From NCBI GenBank assembly GCA_946221065.1, contig CAMIIO010000002.1, positions 186,001 through 250,000 on the forward strand: 64,000 nt of DNA, read 5' to 3'. This document shows positions 1 to 7,830 of this stretch, piece by piece (within the stretch, counting starts at the first letter, position 1; each line of letters starts with the position of its first letter). Origin of the DNA: an uncultured Rothia sp. (GTDB taxonomy: Bacteria; Actinomycetota; Actinomycetes; Actinomycetales; Micrococcaceae). Under the pieces are notes generated by a model. It was given only the letters and a program-made list of their open reading frames with translations. It was not told where the DNA came from and made no database searches. Both the position numbers and the translations under genes were made by a program.

Positions 1-57
1 ATTACCCAGGGCTGAGCCATCCGCCGCAGCAATAATAGGATCTTCGTTCGTCATCAT
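1..57 (-). CDS. rnhA: Ribonuclease HI family protein, N-terminal fragment (5' end only)
   Basis: The minus strand reads M-T-N-E-D-P-I-I-A-A-A-D-G-S-A-L-G-N up to the window edge. This matches the start of actinobacterial RNase HI, where the first catalytic Asp sits in an A-D-G-S-x-x-G-N-P-G-P motif. RNase HI cuts the RNA strand of RNA:DNA hybrids. Two ATG codons (55-57, 52-54) and a GTG at 58-60 could each start it. The start lies two to five bases after the isochorismate synthase stop, so the two are probably co-transcribed and translationally coupled. Only 18-19 codons are visible. The family call rests on the motif alone; the rest lies outside the window. Confidence 0.7.
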   Translation of the reverse strand, partial: MMTNEDPIIAAADGSALGN

Positions 58-62
58 CACAC

Positions 63-1217
63 CTATCGTTGAGAAGCTGAGACAGCGCACTCCGCTGCCG
101 CCAAAGAGGAAAGATCAAGGCCCAAAACCTGAGCAAAAGAACCAAATTTACTGCCGGTTTCCGCGTGTTCAAAAGCAGGAACCGAGGCCCTAACAATACC
201 GGCACCGGCAAAAAGCGTGGCATACTGCTCGGAGATTTCTGCGCACCGAAGGGCCAGTGCCCACTCGCCGTTTCCCTCGGCGTCCATCCACCCCACTAAA
301 CCACCAAAAAACTTGCGGTCAAAACCCTCCAGCTGATTAATAAGCTCCAACGCTTTTTCGGTGGGAGAACCACAAATTGCCGGGGTAGGGTGAATCGCTC
401 GGGCACCGTCTAACGAACTCACCCCGGGCTGAAGCCTCCCGGTAATTTTTGTTCCCAAATGCCACAGCTGCGGGGTTGCCAGCAACGACGGCGTAGCAGG
501 AACATTCATACTCTGCGCCAGTGGCTCCAGCCGCCTACGAATATCCTCAACCACGGTAGCGTGCTCGGCTCGGTCCTTTGGAGAACGAATCAGCTCCTCC
601 CCCAGCTGAGCATCGTCGGTAGAGCCAGGGACAGCCGCACGAGCCTTAGTACCCGCCAGAGGGTGAGTGGTGAAAGAACCGGATTCAGAACGAAAAACTA
701 GCTCAGGTGATGCCCCCATCAAGTACCCATTGCTCTCCGGCAACTTGACTGAAAACACAAAAGCCCGCGGCTGCTGAACCAGCAAATTATCCAAGAGGTA
801 CGCAGGGTTCAAGGGTTGCTCAAACTCGGCCTCTAACAAGCGAGCCAGCACCACCTTTTCCAGCTCCCCATGATTCATCCGGTCCACAGCCTGCCCCACT
901 GCCGTCCGGTAGGAAGGGTTATCCAGCCCGCGTATGCGCCTCAAAGCCGGCAGCACATGGTCTTTGCCCGAGGAGGAAAATCCGCTACCAGAACCGCCCC
1001 GATCCGCCGGCGCCAGCCCCTCAGGCACCCACAAAACCGGTTCCTGAGCAGGGTCAAACGGCACCAACCCCACCACCGCGGTTCCCCGCTGACGAGCAAC
1101 CTCCACAGCTTCAGCCTCATGAACCCGGGTAAGAGCCCCCACAGAACGCACGGCGGCTCCCCGATGCATAAAAACAAATTCAGGAAAAAATGACGAATGC
1201 AGAATTTTTTCTTCCAT
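63..1217 (-). CDS. menF: Isochorismate synthase
   Basis: This 384-residue chorismate-utilising enzyme converts chorismate to isochorismate, normally the first step of menaquinone synthesis (or of catechol siderophores). Visible marks are E-L-E-K-V-V-L-A-R (residues 118-126, with the Lys that activates water in the family), M-G-A-S-P-E-L-V-F (167-175), H-P-L-A-G-T-K-A-R (185-193), and the C-terminal stretches around A-I-C-G-S-P-T-E-K and F-A-G-A-G-I-V. Length fits a stand-alone synthase without a fused partner. The ATG at 1217 has a close AGGAAG upstream; M17 is an alternative. No menaquinone or siderophore genes are adjacent, so the pathway cannot be told from context. Menaquinone is the usual assignment in this family of bacteria. 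Confidence 0.88.
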   Translation of the reverse strand: MEEKILHSSFFPEFVFMHRGAAVRSVGALTRVHEAEAVEVARQRGTAVVGLVPFDPAQEPVLWVPEGLAPADRGGSGSGFSSSGKDHVLPALRRIRGLDNPSYRTAVGQAVDRMNHGELEKVVLARLLEAEFEQPLNPAYLLDNLLVQQPRAFVFSVKLPESNGYLMGASPELVFRSESGSFTTHPLAGTKARAAVPGSTDDAQLGEELIRSPKDRAEHATVVEDIRRRLEPLAQSMNVPATPSLLATPQLWHLGTKITGRLQPGVSSLDGARAIHPTPAICGSPTEKALELINQLEGFDRKFFGGLVGWMDAEGNGEWALALRCAEISEQYATLFAGAGIVRASVPAFEHAETGSKFGSFAQVLGLDLSSLAAAECAVSASQR

Positions 1218-1339
1218 ACTTCCTGCTCAGTGATGCCCTATAAAAATGCAGTACCTTACATAGTAACTTTTTACGACCTCAATGAGCTAACCTGTCCGGT
1301 TTATTCTGTCTCGCCCCCACGAAAATACCCCTACAGCAA

Positions 1340-1364
1340 AGGACGTCGCACTCGACGACGTCCT
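1340..1364 (-). terminator. Hairpin downstream of the TetR gene
   Basis: A nine-base inverted repeat (AGGACGTCG / CGACGTCCT, loop 7) lies 25 bases after the stop of the minus-strand TetR gene. On the minus strand it is followed by TTTGCTG, a weak U-tract, so termination is plausible but not certain. Confidence 0.45.
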
Positions 1365-1389
1365 CTCAACAGCCCAGCACCATACCGGC

Positions 1390-1989
1390 TTAGGTAAACA
1401 AACTAAACATCAAGCGATCAAAGTGCGCATCCACCTGAGCCAACGTGGCAACAACCTCAGAAGTAGGCATCACATAATCATCCCGAGCCCAGGCACTAAT
1501 CACTGCTAAGCAACCCTGAATATGGTATTTAGCCAACATATCTACATCTGCATGCGTAGAAAGAGTTTTTGCTTCTTCCCAAAAAATATCCAGGTACATT
1601 TTTTCCACAATATAACCTAGCTGCTCATAAAAATCTCGAGCCGTGCTTTCCACCAAAAACATACGCAGAATTTCTTTATTATTCTGTACAAAACCAATAA
1701 GCGCTCCAAAGATCTCATTGCTGTCCATATTCTTGCCATGCAATGGATCAGGCTCAAAGATCTCCCCCAGCTCTGTCAAGGTGTTCTCTTGAATCTGCTC
1801 ATAGAGTTCATCAATATCGGTGTAATGAGAGTAAAAAGTCGCTCGATGGATATCCGCTTTCTCTGCAAGCTCACTCACCGTGATAGCGCTAATAGGCTTA
1901 TCTCGCATTAGCTCCGCGAGCGCTAAATACAATGCATTTTGTGTTTTCCGGACGCGACGATCCGCGTGCTGACGAGTTCTCAAATTCAA
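1390..1989 (-). CDS. TetR/AcrR family transcriptional regulator
   Basis: A 199-residue one-domain repressor. The N-terminal helix-turn-helix is clear (residues about 36-66, I-T-V-S-E-L-A-E-K-A followed by H-R-A-T-F-Y-S-H-Y). The remaining 130 residues are helical, as in ligand-binding TetR C-terminal domains. The start is TTG at 1989 (a GGGG lies just upstream), since no other start precedes the conserved region. It is divergent from the GNAT-like gene at 2152. A 27-base inverted repeat at 2091-2117 between them is the likely operator, suggesting control of its neighbour and possibly itself. The ligand is unknown. Confidence 0.88.
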   Translation of the reverse strand: MNLRTRQHADRRVRKTQNALYLALAELMRDKPISAITVSELAEKADIHRATFYSHYTDIDELYEQIQENTLTELGEIFEPDPLHGKNMDSNEIFGALIGFVQNNKEILRMFLVESTARDFYEQLGYIVEKMYLDIFWEEAKTLSTHADVDMLAKYHIQGCLAVISAWARDDYVMPTSEVVATLAQVDAHFDRLMFSLFT

Positions 1990-2090
1990 TATCCCCTACA
2001 CTTACCTACCATTTAGGGGACATTTTACGCCGAGTTTGTTGATTGTTCCACATGGCGCACGTTTCCTGACTCTTGAAACACACCCCCGTT

Positions 2091-2117
2091 TTTCCTAATG
2101 TTGCTCTCATTAGGAAA
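2091..2117. promoter_or_regulatory. Probable TetR operator
   Basis: A perfect ten-base inverted repeat, TTTCCTAATG and CATTAGGAAA, is separated by seven bases. It sits in the divergent spacer between the TetR gene and the GNAT-like gene, ending 34 bases before the ATG at 2152. Size and placement fit a TetR dimer site. Binding is inferred. Confidence 0.6.
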
Positions 2118-2151
2118 TTTAATAGATCGCACCGCAAAAGAGAAATAAAGT

Positions 2152-2730
2152 ATGGAAGAACTGACTTCCCAAGATAGAAGCCGAATTGCAGAAATTCTTC
2201 AAAAAATTTCTCCCGGCAAACCCCATTATCGGTGGATGACAAACTCCGATTCCGCAACAACCATCGCACTCGCCAGCGAAACCCTTAAAAGCGATCATCT
2301 CGTCACGATTCGCCGCCAAGGCAATATCGTTGCCTTTGCAGCTTTAGAAACTAAAGAAGACCCCTCCGCGTTAAACGTCTCCCAAAATATCTTTACCGAA
2401 CGCTACGGTATTTCTCTGGGAAAGAGACTATGGTTTGCCTACCAGCTCTACAGACATTCTCATGTTCGGCGTAACCCGGAGACTCTTCACATCGACATCT
2501 TTGCCCTCGATCAAGAGTATTCGTTAGAAGATGTGGGGCAAGAACTCCTGGAAAAAACCATTGACCTAGCCCGAAGCATCGGCAAAACCACGCTCGTCAT
2601 CGAAAACATTAACAACGATTCAGAGCTTTACACTTTCTGCACCGAGCACGGGTTCACCGGACAGGGCTTCCGATTCATCAAAGTCCCCATCATTCGCGGC
2701 CTCGCCCGCAAAGCCGGCTTTAGGGGTTAA
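2152..2730 (+). CDS. GNAT-like N-acetyltransferase (putative)
   Basis: A 192-residue cytoplasmic protein. Order of structure fits a GNAT fold: a helix-rich first third, beta strands around I-V-A-F-A-A-L-E (about 63-70), then L-H-I-D-I-F-A-L-D, a long helix containing G-Q-E-L-L-E-K-T-I-D-L-A-R (the usual acetyl-CoA-binding region), and a C-terminal N-D-S-E-L-Y-T-F-C-T-E-H-G-F, typical of the last helix and strand of GNAT enzymes. The Q/R-x-x-G-x-G/A signature is weak, so the assignment is tentative and the substrate unknown. It is divergent from a TetR gene with an operator-like repeat upstream, so it is probably inducible. Its stop is two bases from the convergent rlmC stop. Confidence 0.6.
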   Translation: MEELTSQDRSRIAEILQKISPGKPHYRWMTNSDSATTIALASETLKSDHLVTIRRQGNIVAFAALETKEDPSALNVSQNIFTERYGISLGKRLWFAYQLYRHSHVRRNPETLHIDIFALDQEYSLEDVGQELLEKTIDLARSIGKTTLVIENINNDSELYTFCTEHGFTGQGFRFIKVPIIRGLARKAGFRG

Positions 2731-2732
2731 CT

Positions 2733-3923
2733 TCATGCTTCAGCGGGATCTGCTCGACGACGCAACAGCGTAATAACCTCGTAGTGAGTACTCTGCGGAA
2801 ACATGTCTAACACCTGAGCCTCAACCGGCTCATAGGAACGCAGAATAGCCAGGTCTTTAGCCAAAGAGCGCGCATTGCAACTGGAATACACCACATGCTC
2901 AATACCCGACTGCTCCACCCAGCGCGCCAGCTCTTTCCCAACCCCGCGCCGCGGTGGGTTAACCACAAGTAGCTGCGGGACGACGTCGCCGCGCACGGCA
3001 GCGTTCAAGGCGAACTCGGTGGCGTCACCAGCCACCAGGTTCATGTTCGACAGACCGAGCTCATTCGCGGAACAAGAAGCACTCATCATAGCTTCCTCGC
3101 TCAGCTCCACTCCCCAAATCTGCGCTTGGTCGCCCAGAACTTGAGCCGCCGCCAAAGCAAAACCGCCCACCCCACAGTACAAATCCCACAAACTAACGGG
3201 CTGAACTTGCCGTATCCAGTGCTGCGCCCGGCTATAAAGTGCTTCAGCGATCTGCGTATTCGTTTGGAAGAAGCTCTGCGGACGCAAATACAACAATAAA
3301 TCTCCACCCCTGCTATCTTCCGCCCCCACCGTAAGTCGCATTGGCAGCGTATGATCCTCCGAAAGAATAATCTCTTCCTCGCCCTCAACCAAAGCCACCG
3401 GATCACGCAACAGATTCACAGAAACCACGCGCAACTGCGGAAGCTGCTCCTGCAACCACGGGATCTCCCGCCGAATCGGCACCATCAGCTTTTTAGAACG
3501 CAACACAAAACGCACCATCAGCTCGCCGTCAGGGGCTAAGGTCACCAAAATATTCTTCAGCTCCCCGCGGCGCGTAACAATGTTATAGGGAGTAAGACTC
3601 GCACGCTGAATCAGCGCACGAAGCACCGGGAACGTTGCGCTCAACCGCGCGTCATACAGCCCACACTCCACCAGGTCAATACCCAACCCATCACGAGAAA
3701 CAATACCCAGGGTAGGGCTCTGCACGGACCCGCCCACAACCATCTTTGCCTTATTCCTAAAAGCACTCTCCGGCGAAGCCACAGGATCCAGCCACCGCAC
3801 CGAAGTGTACCCGGCCAGCAGTTCACGCGCTTCGGCGTCTTTCCTCGCAAGCTGAGAGGCATAAGGAACCCCCATCTGAGAGCACGAGCGACACAAGTGG
3901 GCATCAAAATAAGAGCATTGCAT
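2733..3923 (-). CDS. rlmC: 23S rRNA (uracil-C5)-methyltransferase, RlmC/RumB type
   Basis: A 396-residue SAM-dependent methyltransferase that makes 5-methyluridine in 23S rRNA. The N-terminus carries cysteines spaced for the family's [4Fe-4S] cluster (M-Q-C...L-C-R-S-C, with a further Cys in V-E-C-G-L-Y-D). The C-terminal half has the Rossmann motif W-D-L-Y-C-G-V-G-G-F, the V-V-N-P-P-R-R-G motif and the catalytic Y-S-S-C-N-A cysteine. The ATG at 3923 is chosen over an in-frame ATG at 3947 because AAGGAT sits at the right distance and family members begin M-Q-C. E. coli RlmC methylates U747; RlmD-like specificity cannot be excluded. Confidence 0.88.
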   Translation of the reverse strand: MQCSYFDAHLCRSCSQMGVPYASQLARKDAEARELLAGYTSVRWLDPVASPESAFRNKAKMVVGGSVQSPTLGIVSRDGLGIDLVECGLYDARLSATFPVLRALIQRASLTPYNIVTRRGELKNILVTLAPDGELMVRFVLRSKKLMVPIRREIPWLQEQLPQLRVVSVNLLRDPVALVEGEEEIILSEDHTLPMRLTVGAEDSRGGDLLLYLRPQSFFQTNTQIAEALYSRAQHWIRQVQPVSLWDLYCGVGGFALAAAQVLGDQAQIWGVELSEEAMMSASCSANELGLSNMNLVAGDATEFALNAAVRGDVVPQLLVVNPPRRGVGKELARWVEQSGIEHVVYSSCNARSLAKDLAILRSYEPVEAQVLDMFPQSTHYEVITLLRRRADPAEA

Positions 3924-3947
3924 AGCCCAACCATCCTTTAAATACAT

Positions 3948-4004
3948 TGAGGTGTCAAAAATGGGTGAAAAATCTGACGATTATCACCCATTTTTGACAC
4001 CTCA
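3948..4004 (-). terminator. Perfect 21-bp hairpin after groEL, member of a palindromic repeat pair
   Basis: A perfect 21-base inverted repeat (3948-3968 and 3984-4004, loop 15) lies between the groEL stop and the rlmC start. On the minus strand the 3' arm begins with a run of T. It probably ends groEL transcription before rlmC. Its core, C-AAAAATGGGTGA with a loop containing CTGACGATT, closely matches the hairpin at 24966-25003, suggesting a dispersed repeat family. Confidence 0.65.
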
Positions 4005-4009
4005 ACGAG

Positions 4010-4088
4010 CGGGAAATCTTCGCCAGCCTCGTTACCTCGGCTGATTCCGCTCGATTTCTATTTCCTCGCTCGCTCGGGAAATCTTCGC
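4010..4088. repeat. Direct repeat in the groEL-rlmC spacer
   Basis: The 14-base word CGGGAAATCTTCGC occurs at 4010-4023 and again at 4075-4088, the second copy reaching the groEL stop codon. The bases between contain further CGAGCG/CGCTCG pieces. This looks like decayed repeat DNA next to the long hairpin. Confidence 0.5.
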
Positions 4089-5722
4089 TACATCATTCCG
4101 CCCATGCCGGGGTCCATGCCGGCAGCAGGGTTAGCACCAGCAGGCTCCGGCTTATCAGCCACAACCACCTCAGTGGTCAAGAACAAACCAGCAATCGACG
4201 CAGCATTCTGCAACGCAGAACGAGTCACCTTCACCGGATCAGCAATACCGGCAGCCAACAGGTCCTCGTACTCGCCGGTGGCAGCATTCAAACCAAAGCC
4301 GGCGTCCAAACCGCGAACCTTATCTGCCACAACACCCGGCTCCAAGCCAGCGTTCTGAGCAATCTGCTTCAACGGAGCATCAATAGCAACCTTCACGATG
4401 TTTGCACCAGTAGCCTCGTCGCCGGAAAGCTCCAAAGAATCCAGAACCTTAGCGCCAGCCTGAATCAAAGCCACGCCACCGCCGGCAACAATGCCCTCCT
4501 CCACGGCAGCCTTAGCGTTACGCACGGCGTCCTCGATACGGTGCTTACGCTCCTTCAACTCAACCTCGGTAGCGGCACCGGCCTTCAGCACAGCCACGCC
4601 GCCGGCAAGCTTAGCCAAACGCTCCTGCAGCTTCTCACGGTCATAATCCGAATCCGAGTTCTCGATCTCGCTACGAATCTGAGCAATACGGCCCTTAATA
4701 GCCTCATTATCCTGCTCATTCTCGTCCATCACAATAGTGGTCTCGTCCTTGGTGACCACAACAGTCTTAGCGGACCCAAGCAGGTCCAAGGTCACGTTAT
4801 CGAGGGAAAGACCAACCTCTTCGGTAATAACCTGGCCGCCAGTCAAGATTGCAATATCAGCCATCTGAGCCTTACGGCGATCACCAAAGCCAGGAGCCTT
4901 CACAGCAACAGACTTGATAGAACCACGAATCTTGTTCAGCACCAGCAGCGCCAAAGCCTCGCCCTCAACATCTTCAGCAATAATCAGCAGCGGCTTACCT
5001 GCCTGCATAACCAGCTCAAGAGCAGGAACGATGTCCTTAGGGTTAGAAATCTTCGAGTTCACAACCAAGATGTATGGCTCGTCAAGAACAGCTTCCTGAC
5101 GCTCCGCATCGGTCACAAAGTAACCGGAAAGGAAGCCCTTATCAAAGCGCATGCCCTCGGTCAGATCAAGCTGCAAACCAAAGGTGTTAGACTCCTCAAC
5201 GGTAATCACACCTTCCTTACCAACCTTCTCCATTGCCTCGGCAATGACCTTGCCGATTTCGGGGTCACCGGCAGAAATCGAAGCGGTAGCGGCAATCTCT
5301 TCCTCAGTCTCGACTTCCTTAGCGGAGCTCAAAAGCTCGGCAGAAACAGCCTCAACAGCCTTCTCGATACCGCGCTTCAAAGACAGCGGATCCGCACCGG
5401 CAGCAACGTTACGCAGACCCTCACGAACCAGCGCCTGAGCCAAAACGGTTGCGGTGGTGGTGCCGTCGCCAGCGACGTCGTCAGTCTTCTTAGCAACTTC
5501 CTTAACAAGCTCCGCACCAATCTTCTCGTACGGGTCTTCCAGCTCGATTTCCTTAGCGATAGACACGCCATCGTTGGTGATAGTGGGAGCACCCCACGCC
5601 TTCTCCAACACAACGTTACGACCGCGCGGTCCCAGAGTTACCTTCACGGCATCTGCGAGGGTGTTCAAACCCTTCTCCAAACCGCGGCGTGCTTCTTCAT
5701 CAAATGCAATAAGCTTTGCCAT
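4088..5722 (-). CDS. groL: Chaperonin GroEL (Hsp60)
   Basis: A 544-residue 60-kDa chaperonin subunit that folds proteins in an ATP-driven double ring. The N-terminus M-A-K-L-I-A-F-D-E-E-A-R-R, the nucleotide-binding V-T-L-G-P-R-G-R-N-V-V and D-D-V-A-G-D-G-T-T-T motifs, A-G-G-G-V-A, and the Gly/Met-rich tail ending G-M-G-G-M-M are all present. The tail type matches the housekeeping actinobacterial copy (GroEL2), not the His-tailed GroEL1. The ATG at 5722 has AGGAGGG in front; an in-frame upstream extension is rejected. No groES is adjacent. A CIRCE element lies about 160 bases upstream, so HrcA control is expected. The hairpin at 3948-4004 probably ends the transcript. Confidence 0.97.
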   Translation of the reverse strand: MAKLIAFDEEARRGLEKGLNTLADAVKVTLGPRGRNVVLEKAWGAPTITNDGVSIAKEIELEDPYEKIGAELVKEVAKKTDDVAGDGTTTATVLAQALVREGLRNVAAGADPLSLKRGIEKAVEAVSAELLSSAKEVETEEEIAATASISAGDPEIGKVIAEAMEKVGKEGVITVEESNTFGLQLDLTEGMRFDKGFLSGYFVTDAERQEAVLDEPYILVVNSKISNPKDIVPALELVMQAGKPLLIIAEDVEGEALALLVLNKIRGSIKSVAVKAPGFGDRRKAQMADIAILTGGQVITEEVGLSLDNVTLDLLGSAKTVVVTKDETTIVMDENEQDNEAIKGRIAQIRSEIENSDSDYDREKLQERLAKLAGGVAVLKAGAATEVELKERKHRIEDAVRNAKAAVEEGIVAGGGVALIQAGAKVLDSLELSGDEATGANIVKVAIDAPLKQIAQNAGLEPGVVADKVRGLDAGFGLNAATGEYEDLLAAGIADPVKVTRSALQNAASIAGLFLTTEVVVADKPEPAGANPAAGMDPGMGGMM

Positions 5723-5881
5723 AGTGGCTAAGTCCCTCCTGGACTGTAACAGTGGTGCCCTTCTTACCGTGCCCGCGACGGACGGCACACCACCTCCGCG
5801 CTCTTCACGGACGCGCATGTACCTCACGCTAAGAAGCAAAATTATTTCTCAAGGCAACCAGCCAAACCGAGCACTACCGAT

Positions 5882-5908
5882 TTAGCAGTAAAACACCTCG
5901 AGTGCTAA
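5882..5908 (-). promoter_or_regulatory. CIRCE operator (HrcA site) of groEL
   Basis: On the plus strand the arms are TTAGCAGTA and GAGTGCTAA with a nine-base spacer. The CIRCE consensus is TTAGCACTC-N9-GAGTGCTAA. The promoter-distal arm is perfect and the arm nearer groEL differs at two positions. It lies in the groEL leader, where HrcA normally represses. Confidence 0.85.
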
Positions 5909-6016
5909 CTCAATCTTGGCACTTGCAACCGGCGAGCGCAAACAATAACCCGCTTTCTTTCCCGCTTAATCGCCCTCAGCGCACAGGGAGCAACTCAACC
6001 CGCTTGTCGCAGAAAT

Positions 6017-6625
6017 TTAGGGGGCTGGGGTAGCCGTTTCACTCGCCGCAGCTTCCTGCCCTTGCACGAATTGTTCAGAGGTGATTCCGGCGAAGTCTGG
6101 CCCTACCACCACATAGAGGTTACTTTCGCTCTGATCGTCCTCTTCGAAGTATGCGATTCCCATGCCGTTACTGAGCTCGTTAGCCTCCGCAATATATCCA
6201 TTGGCGTAGTACACCATGGAGGTAGGCAAAGCGTCTTGAGCCCAGTTTCCGGTTTCTTGCACGTTGTAGCCTTGGGCTAAAAGGACTTGCTCCACTTCCG
6301 CGGCGGCGCCCGGATAAGCCTGTGAATTATAGATGCTGACCGTTAGCTCCTCCGGTTTCCGAATTTCTTTTTCAGTGAAGGTATTGTCAGGAGTTGCCAG
6401 GGGCGTGGTAGCGGCAGAAATGTTTTCTTCTGCATTTGGGGCTAACGTGCGCGGCTGAACAATAAACATTACTGCCCCAACCAGCAGCCCTAGCGTACCC
6501 ACTATTGCTATGAGAATGGTGGATTTATCAAAAGTGGTGGCACCTTCCTCTTCCCCACGGTACGCTCCTCGACGCGCAGAGTCCTCAGGGACGTCATCAA
6601 ATTCGTCGTGCGGGTATGAGTTCAC
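6017..6625 (-). CDS. Membrane-anchored LytR_C domain protein
   Basis: A 202-residue single-pass membrane protein. Residues 1-33 are acidic and cytoplasmic. One membrane helix follows (about 36-58, I-L-I-A-I-V-G-T-L-G-L-L-V-G-A-V-M-F-I-V). The outside part is a LytR_C domain (about 92-180, starting L-T-V-S-I-Y-N-S-Q and containing G-Y-N-V-Q-E-T-G-N-W). LytR_C domains are found at the C-terminus of wall-polymer ligases and alone in actinobacterial envelope proteins; the stand-alone function is not established. The start is GTG at 6625 behind AAGGATT. The neighbouring DUF3263 gene upstream is the usual actinobacterial partner, and the two probably form one operon. Confidence 0.82.
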   Translation of the reverse strand: MNSYPHDEFDDVPEDSARRGAYRGEEEGATTFDKSTILIAIVGTLGLLVGAVMFIVQPRTLAPNAEENISAATTPLATPDNTFTEKEIRKPEELTVSIYNSQAYPGAAAEVEQVLLAQGYNVQETGNWAQDALPTSMVYYANGYIAEANELSNGMGIAYFEEDDQSESNLYVVVGPDFAGITSEQFVQGQEAAASETATPAP

Positions 6626-6762
6626 GAAAGAATCCTTAGGAGATAGGGGGAAAGGGCAAAAGTTTTATGTTTCTAGGGTACACACTATCCTTCTGAGAAT
6701 AATATGCGAGCCTGGAAATAAAATGGTGTTTAGCTGAAGAGTTATAACGGCGTACCAGGGTT

Positions 6763-7056
6763 TTACCCGTCGCGGTGTTCGCAAAGCCGGCGGGTTAGGG
6801 CAGGTTCTGCGGCAATTGCACGGGGGTCATCAATGAGCCGGTTTAGTTGCTGATAGTATGCGATAGCACCTAACCCCAGCTCTGTTTTAATGCGTTGCTC
6901 TTTAGCTCCCGGGTATTTCCAGCGCCCTTTTTCTATGGTGAGCATGGCTCGTTCTCGTTCGTTAAGCTGCGTTAGATCACGCTCTTTTTCGACGACGTCA
7001 CCAGCGTCCGCGTCGGACTTGCGTGAGTTTTGATCTGCTAACGGCTGTTGTTCCAC
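6763..7056 (-). CDS. DUF3263 domain protein
   Basis: A 97-residue cytoplasmic protein. The conserved block begins L-N-E-R-E-R-A-M-L-T-I-E (about residue 31) and runs through K-Y-P-G-A-K-E-Q-R-I, Y-Y-Q-Q-L-N-R-L-I-D and the C-terminal L-T-R-R-L-C-E-H-R-D. This is the small actinobacterial DUF3263 family, whose layout resembles a helix-turn-helix DNA-binding protein, although no function is established. The GTG start at 7056 has GGAGG six bases upstream. It lies before the LytR_C gene in the same direction and is divergent from ung, a gene order common in actinobacteria. Confidence 0.85.
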   Translation of the reverse strand: MEQQPLADQNSRKSDADAGDVVEKERDLTQLNERERAMLTIEKGRWKYPGAKEQRIKTELGLGAIAYYQQLNRLIDDPRAIAAEPALTRRLCEHRDG

Positions 7057-7149
7057 TAAGGTCCTCCCTAAAAAGCGTGCCTAGTTACCGTGACGATAGC
7101 CTAGTCTTAAAGTATTTGCAGAGAAACCCTACCGGTAAAGAGGTGTGTT

Positions 7150-7830
7150 GTGCCGTTACCCCCGCTTCATCAGATTATGGCTTATGACTGGGCTGAGGCC
7201 CTGGCCCCCGTGGAAGATCAGCTACATGCGATGGGGAACTTTTTGCGTGCCGAGCACGCCGCCGGCAAACAGACGCTTCCACCGGGCGGTGATATTTTGA
7301 ATGCGTTTCAGAGGCCTCTCGCGCAGGTGCGCGTCTTGGTTATTGGGCAAGACCCTTACCCCACACCGGGGCACGCAATGGGAATGTCCTTTTCCGTTCG
7401 CCCCGAAGTACGCCCGATTCCTCGTTCTCTTCAAAATATCTATAAAGAGCTACACAGCGATACCGGGATAGTTCCTCCATTACACGGCGATCTTTCCGCA
7501 TGGGCAGACCAGGGAGTGATGCTCCTCAACAGGGTGCTCACGGTAGAAGCAGGCAAAGCCGGCTCTCACCGTAACAAGGGCTGGGAAGCCATTACTACTG
7601 CCGCGATTGAGGCCATTGCTCACCGAGGCACCCCACTAGTTGGACTCCTCTGGGGAAATGACGCCCGCCGCTGCCGCCCCATGCTGGAGAATTATCCGTG
7701 CGTGGAGTCCCCGCACCCCTCCCCGCTTTCTGCCTCTCGGGGATTCTTTGGTTCCAGGCCGTTCTCGCGAGTAAATGAGCTCCTCATACAGCAGGGAGCT
7801 AACCCTGTTGATTGGCGCCTACCTGCCTAA
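7150..7830 (+). CDS. ung: Uracil-DNA glycosylase (family 1)
   Basis: A 226-residue base-excision repair enzyme that removes uracil from DNA. The water-activating motif G-Q-D-P-Y-P-T-P-G-H-A-M-G (from about residue 65), the middle stretch W-A-D-Q-G-V-M-L-L-N, and the leucine-loop motif H-P-S-P-L-S-A-S-R-G-F are complete, so it should be active. Length is typical. The start is GTG at 7150 with AAAGAGG upstream. The stop overlaps the convergent ThrE gene by four bases, leaving no room for a separate terminator. Confidence 0.96.
   Translation: MPLPPLHQIMAYDWAEALAPVEDQLHAMGNFLRAEHAAGKQTLPPGGDILNAFQRPLAQVRVLVIGQDPYPTPGHAMGMSFSVRPEVRPIPRSLQNIYKELHSDTGIVPPLHGDLSAWADQGVMLLNRVLTVEAGKAGSHRNKGWEAITTAAIEAIAHRGTPLVGLLWGNDARRCRPMLENYPCVESPHPSPLSASRGFFGSRPFSRVNELLIQQGANPVDWRLPA

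Noticed and set aside
4088..4105. A possible frameshifted or missing groES next to groEL
   Set aside because: A separate groEL without groES is normal in actinobacteria.
4541..5731. A 396-codon plus-strand open frame opposite groEL
   Set aside because: It is antisense to a highly conserved gene, has no ribosome site and a composition set by groEL codon usage.
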